Positions 34,979 to 43,481 of a stretch of DNA of 64,000 bases are shown in pieces. Numbering within the stretch: the first letter of the stretch is position 1; the number at the start of each line of letters is the position of its first letter. A program made the position numbers and the translations under genes. Origin of the DNA: Fictibacillus nanhaiensis (GTDB taxonomy: Bacteria; Bacillota; Bacilli; Bacillales; Fictibacillaceae). The DNA lies in assembly GCF_019801215.1 (NCBI RefSeq), contig NZ_JAHVJO010000001.1:558001-622000 (forward strand). Reading direction: 5' to 3'. The notes beneath the pieces were generated by a model, which worked only from the letters and a program-made list of their open reading frames with translations, did no database searches and was not told where the DNA came from.

Positions 34979-36154
34979 ATGAGTATTTATGTAATTGATG
35001 GTGCCAGAACACCATTTGGATCATTTGGAAATTCATTAAAAGATGTGAACCCGACTCAGCTAGGAGAATTAACGGCTATAGAGGCTATGAAACGCGCGCG
35101 AGTTTCTCCAGAAGACATTACAGATGTTGTGTATGGAAATGTTATTCACTCCAGTAAGAATGCAGCTTATGTCGCCCGTCATACAGCATTGAAAGCAGGT
35201 GTTCCTTCTGATGTTCCGGCGATGCTCGTCAACAGACTTTGTGGATCAGGCATGCAAGCGGTCGTTTCTGCTATGCAAAATCTTCGAGATTATAATGAAG
35301 GAATCGCACTTTGTGGGGGAATTGAAAACATGTCTCAATCTCCACATGTTTCTTTTTCGAACCGCTTTCAATCCCAAAAGTTCGGTATGATCTCATTTGA
35401 AGATATGCTTCTTCACACACTGAGCGACGAGTATCTAGGCTATGGTATGGGGATTACAGCTGAAAATCTGGCACAGGAGCACACGATAAGTAGAGAAGAA
35501 CAAGACGAATATGCGAACTGGAGCCACCAACAAGCTGCCAAAGCACGGGAAAGCGGAAGGCTCGCTCGTGAAATCATTTCAGTACCCTTAAAAAATGGGG
35601 AATCTTTTTCAGAAGATGAAGGAATTAAACCACAAACAACCGTATCAAAGCTGGGGCAACTCAGATCGTCATTTCAAAAGGACGGGACCGTTACAGCAGG
35701 AAATTCCTCATCAATCAATGATGGAGCAGTCTCTTTAATCTTGGCTCATGAAAAAAATGTTCATCAAAAAAAATTAAAACCGTTAGTTGAAATCGTATCT
35801 TGGGCTGTCACGGGAGTGGACCCATCCATTATGGGGATCGGTCCCGTTCCAGCTATACAAAAAGCATTGGCACATGCAAAACTCTCCATAAATGATATCG
35901 GTTTGTTCGAGATCAACGAAGCTTTTAGTGCACAATATGTGGCTGTCGAAAAACAGTTAAAACTGGATCGCAAGAAAACCAATGTGAACGGAGGCGCAAT
36001 CGCATTAGGCCATCCTGTTGGAGCAAGTGGTGCCAGGCTGATTTTAACACTAGCCTATGAGATGGAACAACGAAACGAAACATATGGTGTCGCTAGTTTA
36101 TGTATTGGCGGCGGCCAAGGGATCGCCATGGTTTTGAAATTAGCAAAGAGATAA
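34979..36154 (+). CDS. Thiolase, second copy
   Basis: A 391-residue thiolase with Cys in NRLCGSGMQAVVSA, His in [17 protein letters not shown] and Cys in LCIGGGQG. All catalytic groups are present, but the sequence is clearly diverged from the copy at 31049, suggesting a different chain-length preference (for example beta-ketoadipyl- or 3-ketoacyl-CoA). The ATG at 34979 follows AAGAGGTG by 8 nt; the longer frame overlaps atoE. It is the last gene of the operon. Confidence 0.87.
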   Translation: MSIYVIDGARTPFGSFGNSLKDVNPTQLGELTAIEAMKRARVSPEDITDVVYGNVIHSSKNAAYVARHTALKAGVPSDVPAMLVNRLCGSGMQAVVSAMQNLRDYNEGIALCGGIENMSQSPHVSFSNRFQSQKFGMISFEDMLLHTLSDEYLGYGMGITAENLAQEHTISREEQDEYANWSHQQAAKARESGRLAREIISVPLKNGESFSEDEGIKPQTTVSKLGQLRSSFQKDGTVTAGNSSSINDGAVSLILAHEKNVHQKKLKPLVEIVSWAVTGVDPSIMGIGPVPAIQKALAHAKLSINDIGLFEINEAFSAQYVAVEKQLKLDRKKTNVNGGAIALGHPVGASGARLILTLAYEMEQRNETYGVASLCIGGGQGIAMVLKLAKR

Positions 36155-36270
36155 GAACCTTAATAAAAATTCTTTTAGATCTTTTTTAGTGAACATAACA
36201 CAGGACACCTGTTTGTATTGGTGTAACATTTTTTTATCGGAAAAGATTCAAGTCAAACATCTGAATAAAC

Positions 36271-36304
36271 AAAGGAGCTTGGGTCATCCCAAGCTCCTTT
36301 TTCA
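36271..36304. terminator. Bidirectional terminator between the thiolase operon and the aldo/keto reductase gene
   Basis: AAGGAGCTTGGG and CCCAAGCTCCTT form a perfect 12-bp stem with a 4-nt loop, then TTTTC. The preceding 115 bp after the thiolase stop hold no other recognised element. Confidence 0.92.
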
Positions 36305-36312
36305 TTGATTGG

Positions 36313-37227
36313 TTAGCTGCGGTGTGATTCATAATACTCTCTTGGAAAGAGCATTTCTAACTGTGCCTGTTCGTTTTGGGTTAGAGGGGGTGTATGGAAA
36401 ACGGTCAAATTTTCCAGCAGTTGCTCCACTGAACTTGCTCCAGCAGCAGCTGTTGCTACAACAGGGTGGCTTAGAACAAATTTTAAGGCCGTTTGTGAAA
36501 GTTTATCATTCGAAGAAATCACATGTTTTGCCTTCATCAGTTTCTCCTGAATTTCAGCCCCTTTAAAAGAGAGATAAGCAGAATCAGGATCTTTCTTGTG
36601 ACCTTTTTCACTGAGCCATCCTTTTGCGATAGGTCCTCTTGCCACTACACTAATCCTTTTTGATTCCAAATATGGGAACAGTTCTTCTGGTCTTCTATCT
36701 AATAGACTGTATTGCATCATCACACTTTGAATGTTGGAATGTTCAGCATAATATTTAATTGTGTTAGGACGTATAGAGGAAATTCCGTAATAACGAACGA
36801 GACCTTCTCGAACAAGTTCTTCAAAAGCTTCAATCGTATCGTCCATCGGATCATCCACTGTTCCCCCGTGAAGTTGATAGAGGTCGATGTAGTCAGTCTG
36901 TAAACGTCGAAGACTTTCTTTCAGCGCTGATTTTATGTACTGTTTAGAAGGATTCCAACTCCATCCGTCTTTTGACTCGTTCCATTCGTTCCCGCCTTTA
37001 GTAGCTAAAATAATATCTTGTCTTACATCTTTTACTAACGATCCGATACATTCTTCGTTCCAGCCGAAATCATATAAATCTGCCGTATCAAAATAATTGA
37101 TGCCTTTTTCAAGGGCTGTTTTTACGATTCGTTCATTTTCGTCCCTAAGATCAGGAGAGAGTGACATAGATCCGAATCCTAGTTCGCTTGCGAAAAGGTC
37201 TGATGTACCAATCCTTCTTTTTTTCAT
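36313..37227 (-). CDS. yqkF: Aldo/keto reductase (YqkF)
   Basis: A 304-residue TIM-barrel aldo/keto reductase. The catalytic tetrad is visible: Asp and Tyr in FDTADLYDFGWNE, Lys in ILATKGG, His in YQLHGG. It reduces carbonyls with NADPH in the cytosol; substrate unknown. B. subtilis YqkF has the same position upstream of mciZ/nudF. Confidence 0.87.
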   Translation of the reverse strand: MKKRRIGTSDLFASELGFGSMSLSPDLRDENERIVKTALEKGINYFDTADLYDFGWNEECIGSLVKDVRQDIILATKGGNEWNESKDGWSWNPSKQYIKSALKESLRRLQTDYIDLYQLHGGTVDDPMDDTIEAFEELVREGLVRYYGISSIRPNTIKYYAEHSNIQSVMMQYSLLDRRPEELFPYLESKRISVVARGPIAKGWLSEKGHKKDPDSAYLSFKGAEIQEKLMKAKHVISSNDKLSQTALKFVLSHPVVATAAAGASSVEQLLENLTVFHTPPLTQNEQAQLEMLFPREYYESHRS

Positions 37228-37299
37228 ATTTCTTACACCTCATTTTTGAGTCTTTAACGTTACTTTCTCTTGTTTAACCTATCACAACACAGGGACAAA

Positions 37300-37328
37300 A
37301 TAAAAACCTCCTGTTTGTAAGGAGGTTA
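37300..37328 (-). terminator. Terminator at the end of mciZ
   Basis: AACCTCC and GGAGGTT (7 bp, 9-nt loop); on the minus strand it is followed by TTTTTATTTT. The mciZ stop codon lies in the stem. Confidence 0.75.
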
Positions 37329-37460
37329 CTTTTTGGGTGCAGAAGCGTCAATCCAATCCTGAACAAGTTCGTGCTTTTGCATATAATTCTTTAGCATATA
37401 CTTGATCTGCCATGCTTTTCCGACAAGCGTAATTCCTTTTGGCTGCAAATAAATTTTCAA
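37326..37460 (-). CDS. mciZ: FtsZ-inhibiting sporulation peptide MciZ
   Basis: A 44-residue peptide read directly from the minus strand, starting MKIYLQPKGITLVGKAW. B. subtilis MciZ (40 residues) shares the N-terminal pattern MK, PKG, LVGKAW and a later QDWI/KDWI. MciZ binds FtsZ in the mother cell and caps filaments, preventing a second Z-ring during sporulation. The TTG start has AAGGGAGG 9 nt upstream. The gene sits between yqkF and nudF. No convincing sigma-E promoter was found, though CATACTTT lies upstream. Confidence 0.82.
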   Translation of the reverse strand: MKIYLQPKGITLVGKAWQIKYMLKNYMQKHELVQDWIDASAPKK

Positions 37461-37557
37461 TCCGTTTGCCTCCCTTGTTTGCTGTTAATGGAAGTATTCC
37501 AAAGTATGATAGACTTTATGTGACATAAGAAAAAAATAGACCATAGGAGTGTGGATA

Positions 37558-38106
37558 ATGGAAAACTTAACAGAAAAGACGATTAGCAAGGAGCAGGTCT
37601 ACAGCGGAAAGATAATAGACTTATATATAGAAGACGTTGAACTTCCGAACAAAAAGATTGGAAAACGGGAGATTGTAAAGCATCCTGGAGCAGTTGCGGT
37701 TCTTGCCATTACGGACGAAGGGAAAATGTTAATGGTCGAACAATTTCGTAAGCCCCTTGAAAAAACGATCATAGAAATTCCAGCTGGAAAACTAGAAAAA
37801 GGTGAAGACCCCTTGGAGTGCGCTAATCGGGAACTTCTTGAAGAGACAGGGTATCGGTGTGAAAGAATGGAGTCCATCGGTTCTTTTTACACTTCACCCG
37901 GGTTTGCTGATGAATTAATTCATTTGTTTTTTACAGATTCGCTCGTAAAATCAGGTTCACAGATGACGGATGAGGATGAATTCTTAAATGTGCTTGAAGT
38001 TTCTTTAGATGAGGCAAGACGTTTGATGGATCAACAAAAAATACATGATGCAAAAACAGCTTACGGTGTCATGTATATGGAGCTTTCACATGCTAAAAGA
38101 AAATGA
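37558..38106 (+). CDS. nudF: ADP-ribose pyrophosphatase NudF
   Basis: A 182-residue Nudix hydrolase cleaving ADP-ribose to AMP and ribose 5-phosphate. The Nudix box is complete (GKLEKGEDPLECANRELLEETGY), and the following SFYTSPGFADE is typical of the ADP-ribose branch. The ATG at 37558 follows AGGAG by 9 nt; the in-frame GTG at 37549 lies against that site. Its 3' end overlaps the next gene by 17 bases. Confidence 0.9.
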   Translation: MENLTEKTISKEQVYSGKIIDLYIEDVELPNKKIGKREIVKHPGAVAVLAITDEGKMLMVEQFRKPLEKTIIEIPAGKLEKGEDPLECANRELLEETGYRCERMESIGSFYTSPGFADELIHLFFTDSLVKSGSQMTDEDEFLNVLEVSLDEARRLMDQQKIHDAKTAYGVMYMELSHAKRK

Positions 38107-39292
38107 CACCCGATCTTTCTTTGCAGATATGCATATTCACATTGGTGCCTCAAAATCGGGTAAACCTATCAAGATAACAGGTTCACGGTCGTTGACACTA
38201 TCAAACATTTTATATGAAGCAAAGCACATAAAAGGAATGGATATGATAGGAGTTATAGATTGTCACTCTCCTGAGGTTTTAGAAGAAATAAAAGAGATGG
38301 TAGAGAAGGGTTCTTTAACAGAACTAAAGGGTGGTGGCCTTAATTTTGAGGGGCTCACCTTGATTCTGGGAGCTGAAATTGAGATCAATGACCAGGACTG
38401 CCAAGGACCGCTCCATGTACTCGTGTATATGCCCGATTTATTAAACATGAAAACGTTTAGTAAATGGCTTTCAACACGCATGAAAAATATTCATTTAAGC
38501 TCACAGCGCATGTACGGAAGTGGTAAAGAGCTGCAGATGATCGTTAAGCAGTTAGGCGGCCTATTTATCCCAGCACATATTTTCACTCCGTTTAAAAGTT
38601 TGTATGGTAAAGGTGTACAAACGTCACTGTCTGAAGTGTTTGATCCTCATTTAATAGATGCCGTTGAGTTAGGATTGAGCTCGGACACTTATATGGCGTC
38701 ATGTTTAAGTGAGCTTTCTGCCTATCCTTTCATATCAAATTCAGATGCTCATTCTCTAGAAAAAATAGCACGAGAATATCAAATGCTAGCTTTAAATAAT
38801 CCTTCCTTTGAGGAATTCAAGTTTGCTTTAAAAGGAAGGAACAAAAGGAGAATCGTTGCCAACTATGGATTGAATCCCCGTCTTGGAAAATATTACAATA
38901 CCGCTTGTGAAAACTGCTTGAGCTCGTTTAATGATAGAAGTATGAAGGTTTGTGAAAAATGTGGAAACTCTAGATTCGTTATGGGAGTAAGTGAACGAAT
39001 AAAAGAGTTGAAAAATTGTGAAGCGGATGTAAAGAATCGTCCTCCATATATTCATCAAATCCCTTTAGAATTCATACAAGGAATTGGTCCTAAAACATTA
39101 ATGAAATTACGCCAAGCTTTTGGAACAGATATGAATATTATTCACACGGCGCCTCTCGAAAAATTAAGGGAAATCATAAAACCTACACTAGTAGATGCTA
39201 TTTCTCATGCAAGGTCAGGAAAACTGTCTATACAAACTGGCGGCGGCGGCTCTTATGGGAAAATTGATACCGGCAAACCTATCAGTTCATAA
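38090..39292 (+). CDS. Endonuclease Q-like PHP-domain DNA repair nuclease
   Basis: A 400-residue protein. An N-terminal PHP phosphoesterase domain carries metal-binding motifs DMHIHIGAS (residues about 13-21), GAEIEIN, IPAHIFTP and SNSDAHS. A four-Cys zinc site follows (CENC then CEKC, residues about 283-306), and a helix-hairpin-helix segment (LEFIQGIGPKTLMKLRQAFG) ends the protein. This is the layout of endonuclease Q, which nicks DNA 5' of deaminated bases (uracil, hypoxanthine) in archaea and some Bacillus. The start at 38090 overlaps nudF and has GGAG 10 nt upstream. The equivalent B. subtilis locus is, to my memory, yqxK. Confidence 0.78.
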   Translation: MLKENDTRSFFADMHIHIGASKSGKPIKITGSRSLTLSNILYEAKHIKGMDMIGVIDCHSPEVLEEIKEMVEKGSLTELKGGGLNFEGLTLILGAEIEINDQDCQGPLHVLVYMPDLLNMKTFSKWLSTRMKNIHLSSQRMYGSGKELQMIVKQLGGLFIPAHIFTPFKSLYGKGVQTSLSEVFDPHLIDAVELGLSSDTYMASCLSELSAYPFISNSDAHSLEKIAREYQMLALNNPSFEEFKFALKGRNKRRIVANYGLNPRLGKYYNTACENCLSSFNDRSMKVCEKCGNSRFVMGVSERIKELKNCEADVKNRPPYIHQIPLEFIQGIGPKTLMKLRQAFGTDMNIIHTAPLEKLREIIKPTLVDAISHARSGKLSIQTGGGGSYGKIDTGKPISS

Positions 39293-39297
39293 AAAGA

Positions 39298-39327
39298 GAC
39301 ATACCTCCTCCAGAGAATTCATAGAAT
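39298..39327 (+). promoter_or_regulatory. Putative sigma-E promoter of spoIIM
   Basis: GACATACC (39298-39305), 14-nt spacer, CATAGAAT (39320-39327), close to the sigma-E pattern GTCATATT and CATACAMT. spoIIM is a sigma-E gene in B. subtilis. Confidence 0.55.
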
Positions 39328-39362
39328 AGAATTAAGAGTTTTAGGCAGAGGAGGCAGTGAAA

Positions 39363-40001
39363 ATGGAGAGTGTCCGGTATTATATCCATCGTCACCTTGA
39401 GGAAAATAAAACATTGTATGCATTTGTTGGTGTTCTGTTTTTAATGGGGGTAATTTTTGGAGCAATCATCGTTAATTCATTGAGTTTAAATCAGAAACAA
39501 GACTTGTACACGTATCTTTCCCGGTTTTTTATAGGAGCGGCTGAAGGTGGATTCGCTAGCAAATCTGATATGTTTTTTCAGAGTTTCGGACATTACTTGA
39601 AATACATGGGGCTAATGTGGCTGCTTGGTTTATCTGTTATTGGACTGCCTGTTATTCTGGTTATGTTATTCCTAAAAGGAGTTGTTATCGGATTTACGGT
39701 TGGGTTCTTAGTCAATCAAATGGGATGGTATGGCTTTTTATTATCTTTAGTTTCAGTGCTTCCTCAGAACGTCTTATTAATTCCTGCATTTATTATCGTT
39801 TCTGTAGCGGCAATCGCTTTTTCTATTAAAATGATTCGCCAGCTTGCATTCAAACGTCACCATATGCCTTTTTTCCCCCAACTGATCCGATACACGATGC
39901 TCGTAGCCGGAGTTGGAATTATGGTATTTTTGGCGTCAACATTAGAAGCATTCTTCACTCCAGCTCTAATGGAACAAGTGATAAAATGGTCAATCCAATA
40001 G
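39363..40001 (+). CDS. spoIIM: Stage II sporulation protein M
   Basis: A 212-residue membrane protein with five hydrophobic segments, part of the SpoIID-SpoIIM-SpoIIP complex that remodels septal peptidoglycan and drives engulfment of the forespore. Family pattern FFIGAAEGGFASKSDMFFQSFGHYLKYM is visible between the first segments. The ATG at 39363 has GAGGAGG 9 nt upstream; the GTG at 39357 is too close. It lies upstream of fur, as in B. subtilis. Confidence 0.88.
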   Translation: MESVRYYIHRHLEENKTLYAFVGVLFLMGVIFGAIIVNSLSLNQKQDLYTYLSRFFIGAAEGGFASKSDMFFQSFGHYLKYMGLMWLLGLSVIGLPVILVMLFLKGVVIGFTVGFLVNQMGWYGFLLSLVSVLPQNVLLIPAFIIVSVAAIAFSIKMIRQLAFKRHHMPFFPQLIRYTMLVAGVGIMVFLASTLEAFFTPALMEQVIKWSIQ

Positions 40002-40058
40002 ATGATAATGACTATTTCTTTATAATAAGTTTAAATCGTTATTTAAAATGACTTTAAA

Positions 40059-40087
40059 TTGACAACTTTTTTTTCCATGCTTATAAT
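40059..40087 (+). promoter_or_regulatory. Sigma-A promoter of fur
   Basis: Near-perfect: TTGACA (40059-40064), 17-nt spacer, TATAAT (40082-40087), 31 nt before the ATG. The TTATAAT stretch resembles one half of a PerR/Fur box, but no complete operator was seen. Confidence 0.85.
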
Positions 40088-40117
40088 TGTCTTGTGTATA
40101 CATAAGGAGGAACGGGT

Positions 40118-40588
40118 ATGGAAAGCAGAATCGACCGTATCAAAAAACAGCTGCATTCACAAAGTTATAAGCTGACTCCACAGCGTGAGGCGACCGTGAG
40201 AGTCCTCCTCGAAAATGAAGAAGATCATTTAAGTGCGGAAGATGTTTATCTGCTCGTCAAAGAAAAGGCGCCAGAGATTGGTCTGGCTACTGTTTACCGT
40301 ACTCTGGAACTGTTAACAGAACTAAAAGTAGTAGATAAAATCAACTTTGGTGATGGGGTATCCCGTTATGATCTTAGAACAGAGGGTGCCGATCACTTTC
40401 ATCACCACCTCGTTTGTATTGAGTGTGGAGCGGTTGATGAAATACAAGAAGACCTTCTAGGCGATGTGGAAAAAGTTGTAGAAGAAGGCTGGAATTTTAA
40501 AATTAAAGACCATAGGCTGACATTTCATGGAATCTGTCACAGGTGTCACAAACAAGAAAATAATGAAGGTGAAGGAAGCGAAGAATAA
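40118..40588 (+). CDS. fur: Ferric uptake regulator Fur
   Basis: A 156-residue Fur-family repressor: N-terminal winged helix (LTPQREATVRVLLENEEDHLSAEDVYLLV, GLATVYRTLELL), the metal site DHFHHHLVCIECGAVDE with the first CxxC, and the second zinc CHRC pair near the end (GICHRCH). It senses iron and represses siderophore and uptake genes. Assignment to Fur rather than PerR or Zur rests on the position between spoIIM and yqzK-xerD. Confidence 0.9.
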   Translation: MESRIDRIKKQLHSQSYKLTPQREATVRVLLENEEDHLSAEDVYLLVKEKAPEIGLATVYRTLELLTELKVVDKINFGDGVSRYDLRTEGADHFHHHLVCIECGAVDEIQEDLLGDVEKVVEEGWNFKIKDHRLTFHGICHRCHKQENNEGEGSEE

Positions 40589-40602
40589 CGCTTCCTTTTT
40601 TT
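40574..40602 (+). terminator. Rho-independent terminator at the end of fur
   Basis: GGAAGCG and CGCTTCC (7 bp, 8-nt loop containing the TAA stop) followed by seven T. Confidence 0.9.
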
Positions 40603-40647
40603 CGATAAAGCAGGCTGATTTTGCAAACAATGTTGCTCTTGAATGTA

Positions 40648-40854
40648 TTGATTTCGTTTCACGATGGTCGCTTGTCGGGAGGGCGTTCAGTGATCTTTGA
40701 TGAGAGATGGATATTATAGGAAACACGAGTGCTCCTGCGTCTCCTAGAAAAACAACAGCGAAGCGAACTTTCTTGTCGCATGCTTTTAAGGAGAATACTC
40801 AAGTAGTTGGCACAGTGTTCTCTTAGGAGGCTAGCACCTTATACTTCAATCAAA
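40648..40854. repeat. Intergenic segment, possibly a decayed Bacillaceae dispersed repeat
   Basis: The fur-yqzK gap (about 430 bp) has no open reading frame with a ribosome-binding site. This 207-bp part starts with TTGATT and ends with AATCAA, and holds GCTCCTGCGTCTCCTAG and TTAGGAGGCTAGCACC, which recall the GC-rich dispersed palindromic repeat common in Bacillaceae intergenic regions (TTGATTTC.., CTCCTGCG, GAGGAGGCT, ..AATCAA). The resemblance is from memory and partial. The rest of the gap holds only the promoter at 40959. Confidence 0.35.
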
Positions 40855-40958
40855 TTGACAGGTAGATTGAACAAAATGAGCCGAAAGCAACAACTTCTAT
40901 AGAAAAAAGACTTATAGAAAGAAATATTTACAAAAGAATAATAATGGGGTAACGTATG

Positions 40959-40986
40959 TTGTGTAGTTTCAACTTTTACGTATAAT
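40959..40986 (+). promoter_or_regulatory. Promoter of yqzK-xerD
   Basis: TTGTGT (40959-40964), 16-nt spacer, TATAAT (40981-40986), about 50 nt before the yqzK start. Confidence 0.55.
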
Positions 40987-41038
40987 CTGGGAGCATGTGG
41001 GCATAACCTGTACTATAAGAGGGACAGGGGTGGACACG

Positions 41039-41266
41039 ATGGTTTCCTGGTTAAAATTAGTTTGGAATACGGCAAAAGTGTTCTTGGCATTTTCTATTTG
41101 CACGCTTGTGTTCTATTTTGGTTTATTATGGATTAATCAAGAGTATGAAAATTATCATAGATATGACGAACCTAAAGGGAAAGCGGTTAAAGTTTTTAAT
41201 CTAAGTTCAGATAAAGACTCTAACTTTGTGAAAAGGCTTTTTTATTTCTATCAAACGGGTGAATAA
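41039..41266 (+). CDS. yqzK: YqzK family small membrane protein
   Basis: A 75-residue protein with one membrane segment (residues about 8-30), then [18 protein letters not shown] and the C-terminal [10 protein letters not shown]. This is the same length and pattern as B. subtilis YqzK, in the same place before xerD. Function unknown. The ATG at 41039 is preferred: AGGGG ends 8 nt upstream, and the length then matches the homologue; the frame is open for 14 more codons upstream. Confidence 0.82.
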   Translation: MVSWLKLVWNTAKVFLAFSICTLVFYFGLLWINQEYENYHRYDEPKGKAVKVFNLSSDKDSNFVKRLFYFYQTGE

Positions 41267-41277
41267 GGAGGGGTAAG

Positions 41278-42168
41278 ATGAACGATCATGTTCAGGACTT
41301 TCTTCAATATATTATTGTTGAACGAGCCCTTTCAAAAAACACGATAGAATCTTATAAACGAGATTTAACGCAATATGTACGTTTTTTAGAAAAAGTAGAA
41401 TCCATTGAAACGATTGATAAGATCGATCGCAGTAATATAATGGGGTATCTATTATTTTTAAAAGAAAATGGTAAGGCTTCCACAACTTTAGCAAGGAACA
41501 TTGCTTCAATACGATCATTCCATCAATTTCTGTTTCGTGAGAAGGTTGCTAGCCAAGATCCTTCGGTACATATCGAATCACCGAAAACAGAAAGGAAGCT
41601 TCCAAAGGTATTATCTACAGGTGAAGTCGAGGCTCTTTTAGAGACACCTTCAGCCAATGATCCTTTCTCACAAAGAGATAAAGCGATGTTAGAACTACTT
41701 TACGCGACTGGGATTCGTGTATCAGAACTCGTTGATTTGAACCTAGGTGATATTCATCTTAATATGGGCTTTATTCGCTGTATGGGAAAAGGGAATAAAG
41801 AAAGAATCATTCCGGTTGGAAAGATGGCCCAGACAGCAATTGAATGTTATTTAAATAATGGGAGATCCATGATGATAAAAGGGAAAAAAACGGAAGCGCT
41901 CTTTTTGAATCACCATGGAAACAGATTGTCGAGACAAGGGTTTTGGAAAATCTTGAAGCAGCTGGCCGTTAAGGCTAAAATAGAGAAAGAACTTACACCG
42001 CATACTCTCCGTCATTCTTTCGCAACCCATTTGCTAGAGAATGGGGCCGATTTGCGAGCCGTTCAAGAAATGTTAGGACATGCTGATATCTCAACCACTC
42101 AGATTTATACGCATGTTACAAAAACAAGATTGAAAGACGTATACTCCGCCTTCCATCCGAGGGCGTGA
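41278..42168 (+). CDS. xerD: Site-specific tyrosine recombinase XerD
   Basis: A 296-residue tyrosine recombinase resolving chromosome dimers at dif during segregation. The N-terminal SAM-like DNA-binding domain covers residues 1-90. Catalytic residues are visible: Arg in [12 protein letters not shown], Lys in [19 protein letters not shown] (His, Arg), [10 protein letters not shown] (His) and the nucleophilic Tyr in IYTHV. It overlaps no neighbour and sits in the standard place upstream of drm (RipX in B. subtilis). Confidence 0.94.
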   Translation: MNDHVQDFLQYIIVERALSKNTIESYKRDLTQYVRFLEKVESIETIDKIDRSNIMGYLLFLKENGKASTTLARNIASIRSFHQFLFREKVASQDPSVHIESPKTERKLPKVLSTGEVEALLETPSANDPFSQRDKAMLELLYATGIRVSELVDLNLGDIHLNMGFIRCMGKGNKERIIPVGKMAQTAIECYLNNGRSMMIKGKKTEALFLNHHGNRLSRQGFWKILKQLAVKAKIEKELTPHTLRHSFATHLLENGADLRAVQEMLGHADISTTQIYTHVTKTRLKDVYSAFHPRA

Positions 42169-42186
42169 GCTTTCTTTTTGTTATAA

Positions 42187-42206
42187 GATGTCAGACTTCT
42201 GACATC
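42187..42206. promoter_or_regulatory. Perfect palindrome upstream of the drm operon, putative regulator site
   Basis: GATGTCAGA and TCTGACATC form a perfect 9-bp inverted repeat around 2 bases. It is not followed by a T run, so it is unlikely to be the xerD terminator. TGTCAGA half-sites resemble operators of GntR/FadR-type regulators. It is 75 bp before the drm ATG; no regulator gene is nearby. Confidence 0.5.
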
Positions 42207-42280
42207 AAATAGAATTTGTTTGTTGTTTCTATTTAAAGGAAATAGTAAATAGAGTGCAGTAACGAAATCAGGAGGAAGAA

Positions 42281-43468
42281 ATGAAACAATCACTACGTTT
42301 TAAACGAACTTTTTTAATTGTCATGGATTCAGTGGGTATTGGTGAGGCGCCAGACGCTGAAAAATTTGGAGATAAGGGTGCTCATACACTCGGCCATATT
42401 GCCGAGCACATGGGTGGACTGAATGTTCCTCATTTAGAGAAACTAGGACTCGGAAACATTGATGAAACGATGAAAGGCATTCAAAAAGCTGAGAATCCCC
42501 TCGCCCATTATGCAAAGCTTCCTGAACTATCTAACGGGAAAGATACGATGACAGGACATTGGGAAATTATGGGCCTTCATATTCAAGAACCGTTTCAAAC
42601 GTTTCCTGATGGGTTTCCGGATGAACTGATTAACATGCTCACTGAAAAGTGGGGGCGTGGAATAATTGGAAATAAAGCAGCTTCAGGTACTGAGATTATT
42701 TCAGAGCTTGGAGAAGAACATATGAAAACAGGGAAGCTAATCGTTTATACCTCAGCTGATTCAGTTTTACAGATTGCAGCTCATGAAGATATCGTACCGA
42801 TTGAAGAACTATACGAAATTTGTGAAACGGCTAGAGAAATGACTCGTGAAGGAAAATATATGCTCGGTCGTATAATCGCACGCCCTTTTACAGGAAAGCC
42901 AGGTGCGTTTGAAAGGACTGCTAATCGTCATGACTACGCGTTGAAGCCGTTTGGAAGAACTGTTATGAACGAGCTCCAGGATAGTGGTTATGACAGTATT
43001 GCATTAGGCAAAATCTCGGACATCTTTGATGGTGAAGGTGTTACAAAATCAATCCGAACAAAGTCGAACAACGATGGAATGGACCAACTCGTTCAATCTA
43101 TGGATGAGGATTTTACAGGTCTTAGCTTTCTGAACCTTGTAGACTTTGATGCCCTTTTTGGACATAGAAGAGATCCTAAAGGATATGGAGAAGCACTTCA
43201 GGAGTTCGATGTTCGTTTACCGGAAGTTTTGGAGAAATTAAACGATGATGATCTTCTGATGATTACGGCAGATCACGGAAACGATCCTGTTCATCATGGA
43301 ACAGACCATACTAGAGAATACGTACCATTATTAGTCTTCCATAAAGGAATTCAAGCAGGGAAAGAATTAAGTGTTGGAAACACCTTTGCAGATATTGGTG
43401 CGACTATCGCTGAAATTTACGATGTGAAAAAACCAGAGATTGGAAAAAGCTTTTTAAATCAGCTTTAA
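42281..43468 (+). CDS. drm: Phosphopentomutase
   Basis: A 395-residue alkaline-phosphatase-superfamily enzyme (DeoB) interconverting (deoxy)ribose 1- and 5-phosphate. Metal site and nucleophile regions are visible: [24 protein letters not shown] with the phosphorylated Thr, and TADHGNDP. It begins a four-gene nucleoside salvage operon with two purine and one pyrimidine nucleoside phosphorylases. GGAGG lies 7 nt upstream of the ATG. Confidence 0.94.
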   Translation: MKQSLRFKRTFLIVMDSVGIGEAPDAEKFGDKGAHTLGHIAEHMGGLNVPHLEKLGLGNIDETMKGIQKAENPLAHYAKLPELSNGKDTMTGHWEIMGLHIQEPFQTFPDGFPDELINMLTEKWGRGIIGNKAASGTEIISELGEEHMKTGKLIVYTSADSVLQIAAHEDIVPIEELYEICETAREMTREGKYMLGRIIARPFTGKPGAFERTANRHDYALKPFGRTVMNELQDSGYDSIALGKISDIFDGEGVTKSIRTKSNNDGMDQLVQSMDEDFTGLSFLNLVDFDALFGHRRDPKGYGEALQEFDVRLPEVLEKLNDDDLLMITADHGNDPVHHGTDHTREYVPLLVFHKGIQAGKELSVGNTFADIGATIAEIYDVKKPEIGKSFLNQL

Positions 43469-43481
43469 TATTAGGGGGAAA

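Noticed and set aside
40082-40095. PerR/Fur box at the fur promoter
   Set aside because: Only one half (TTATAAT) matches; the second half is not recognisable and the -10 element explains it.
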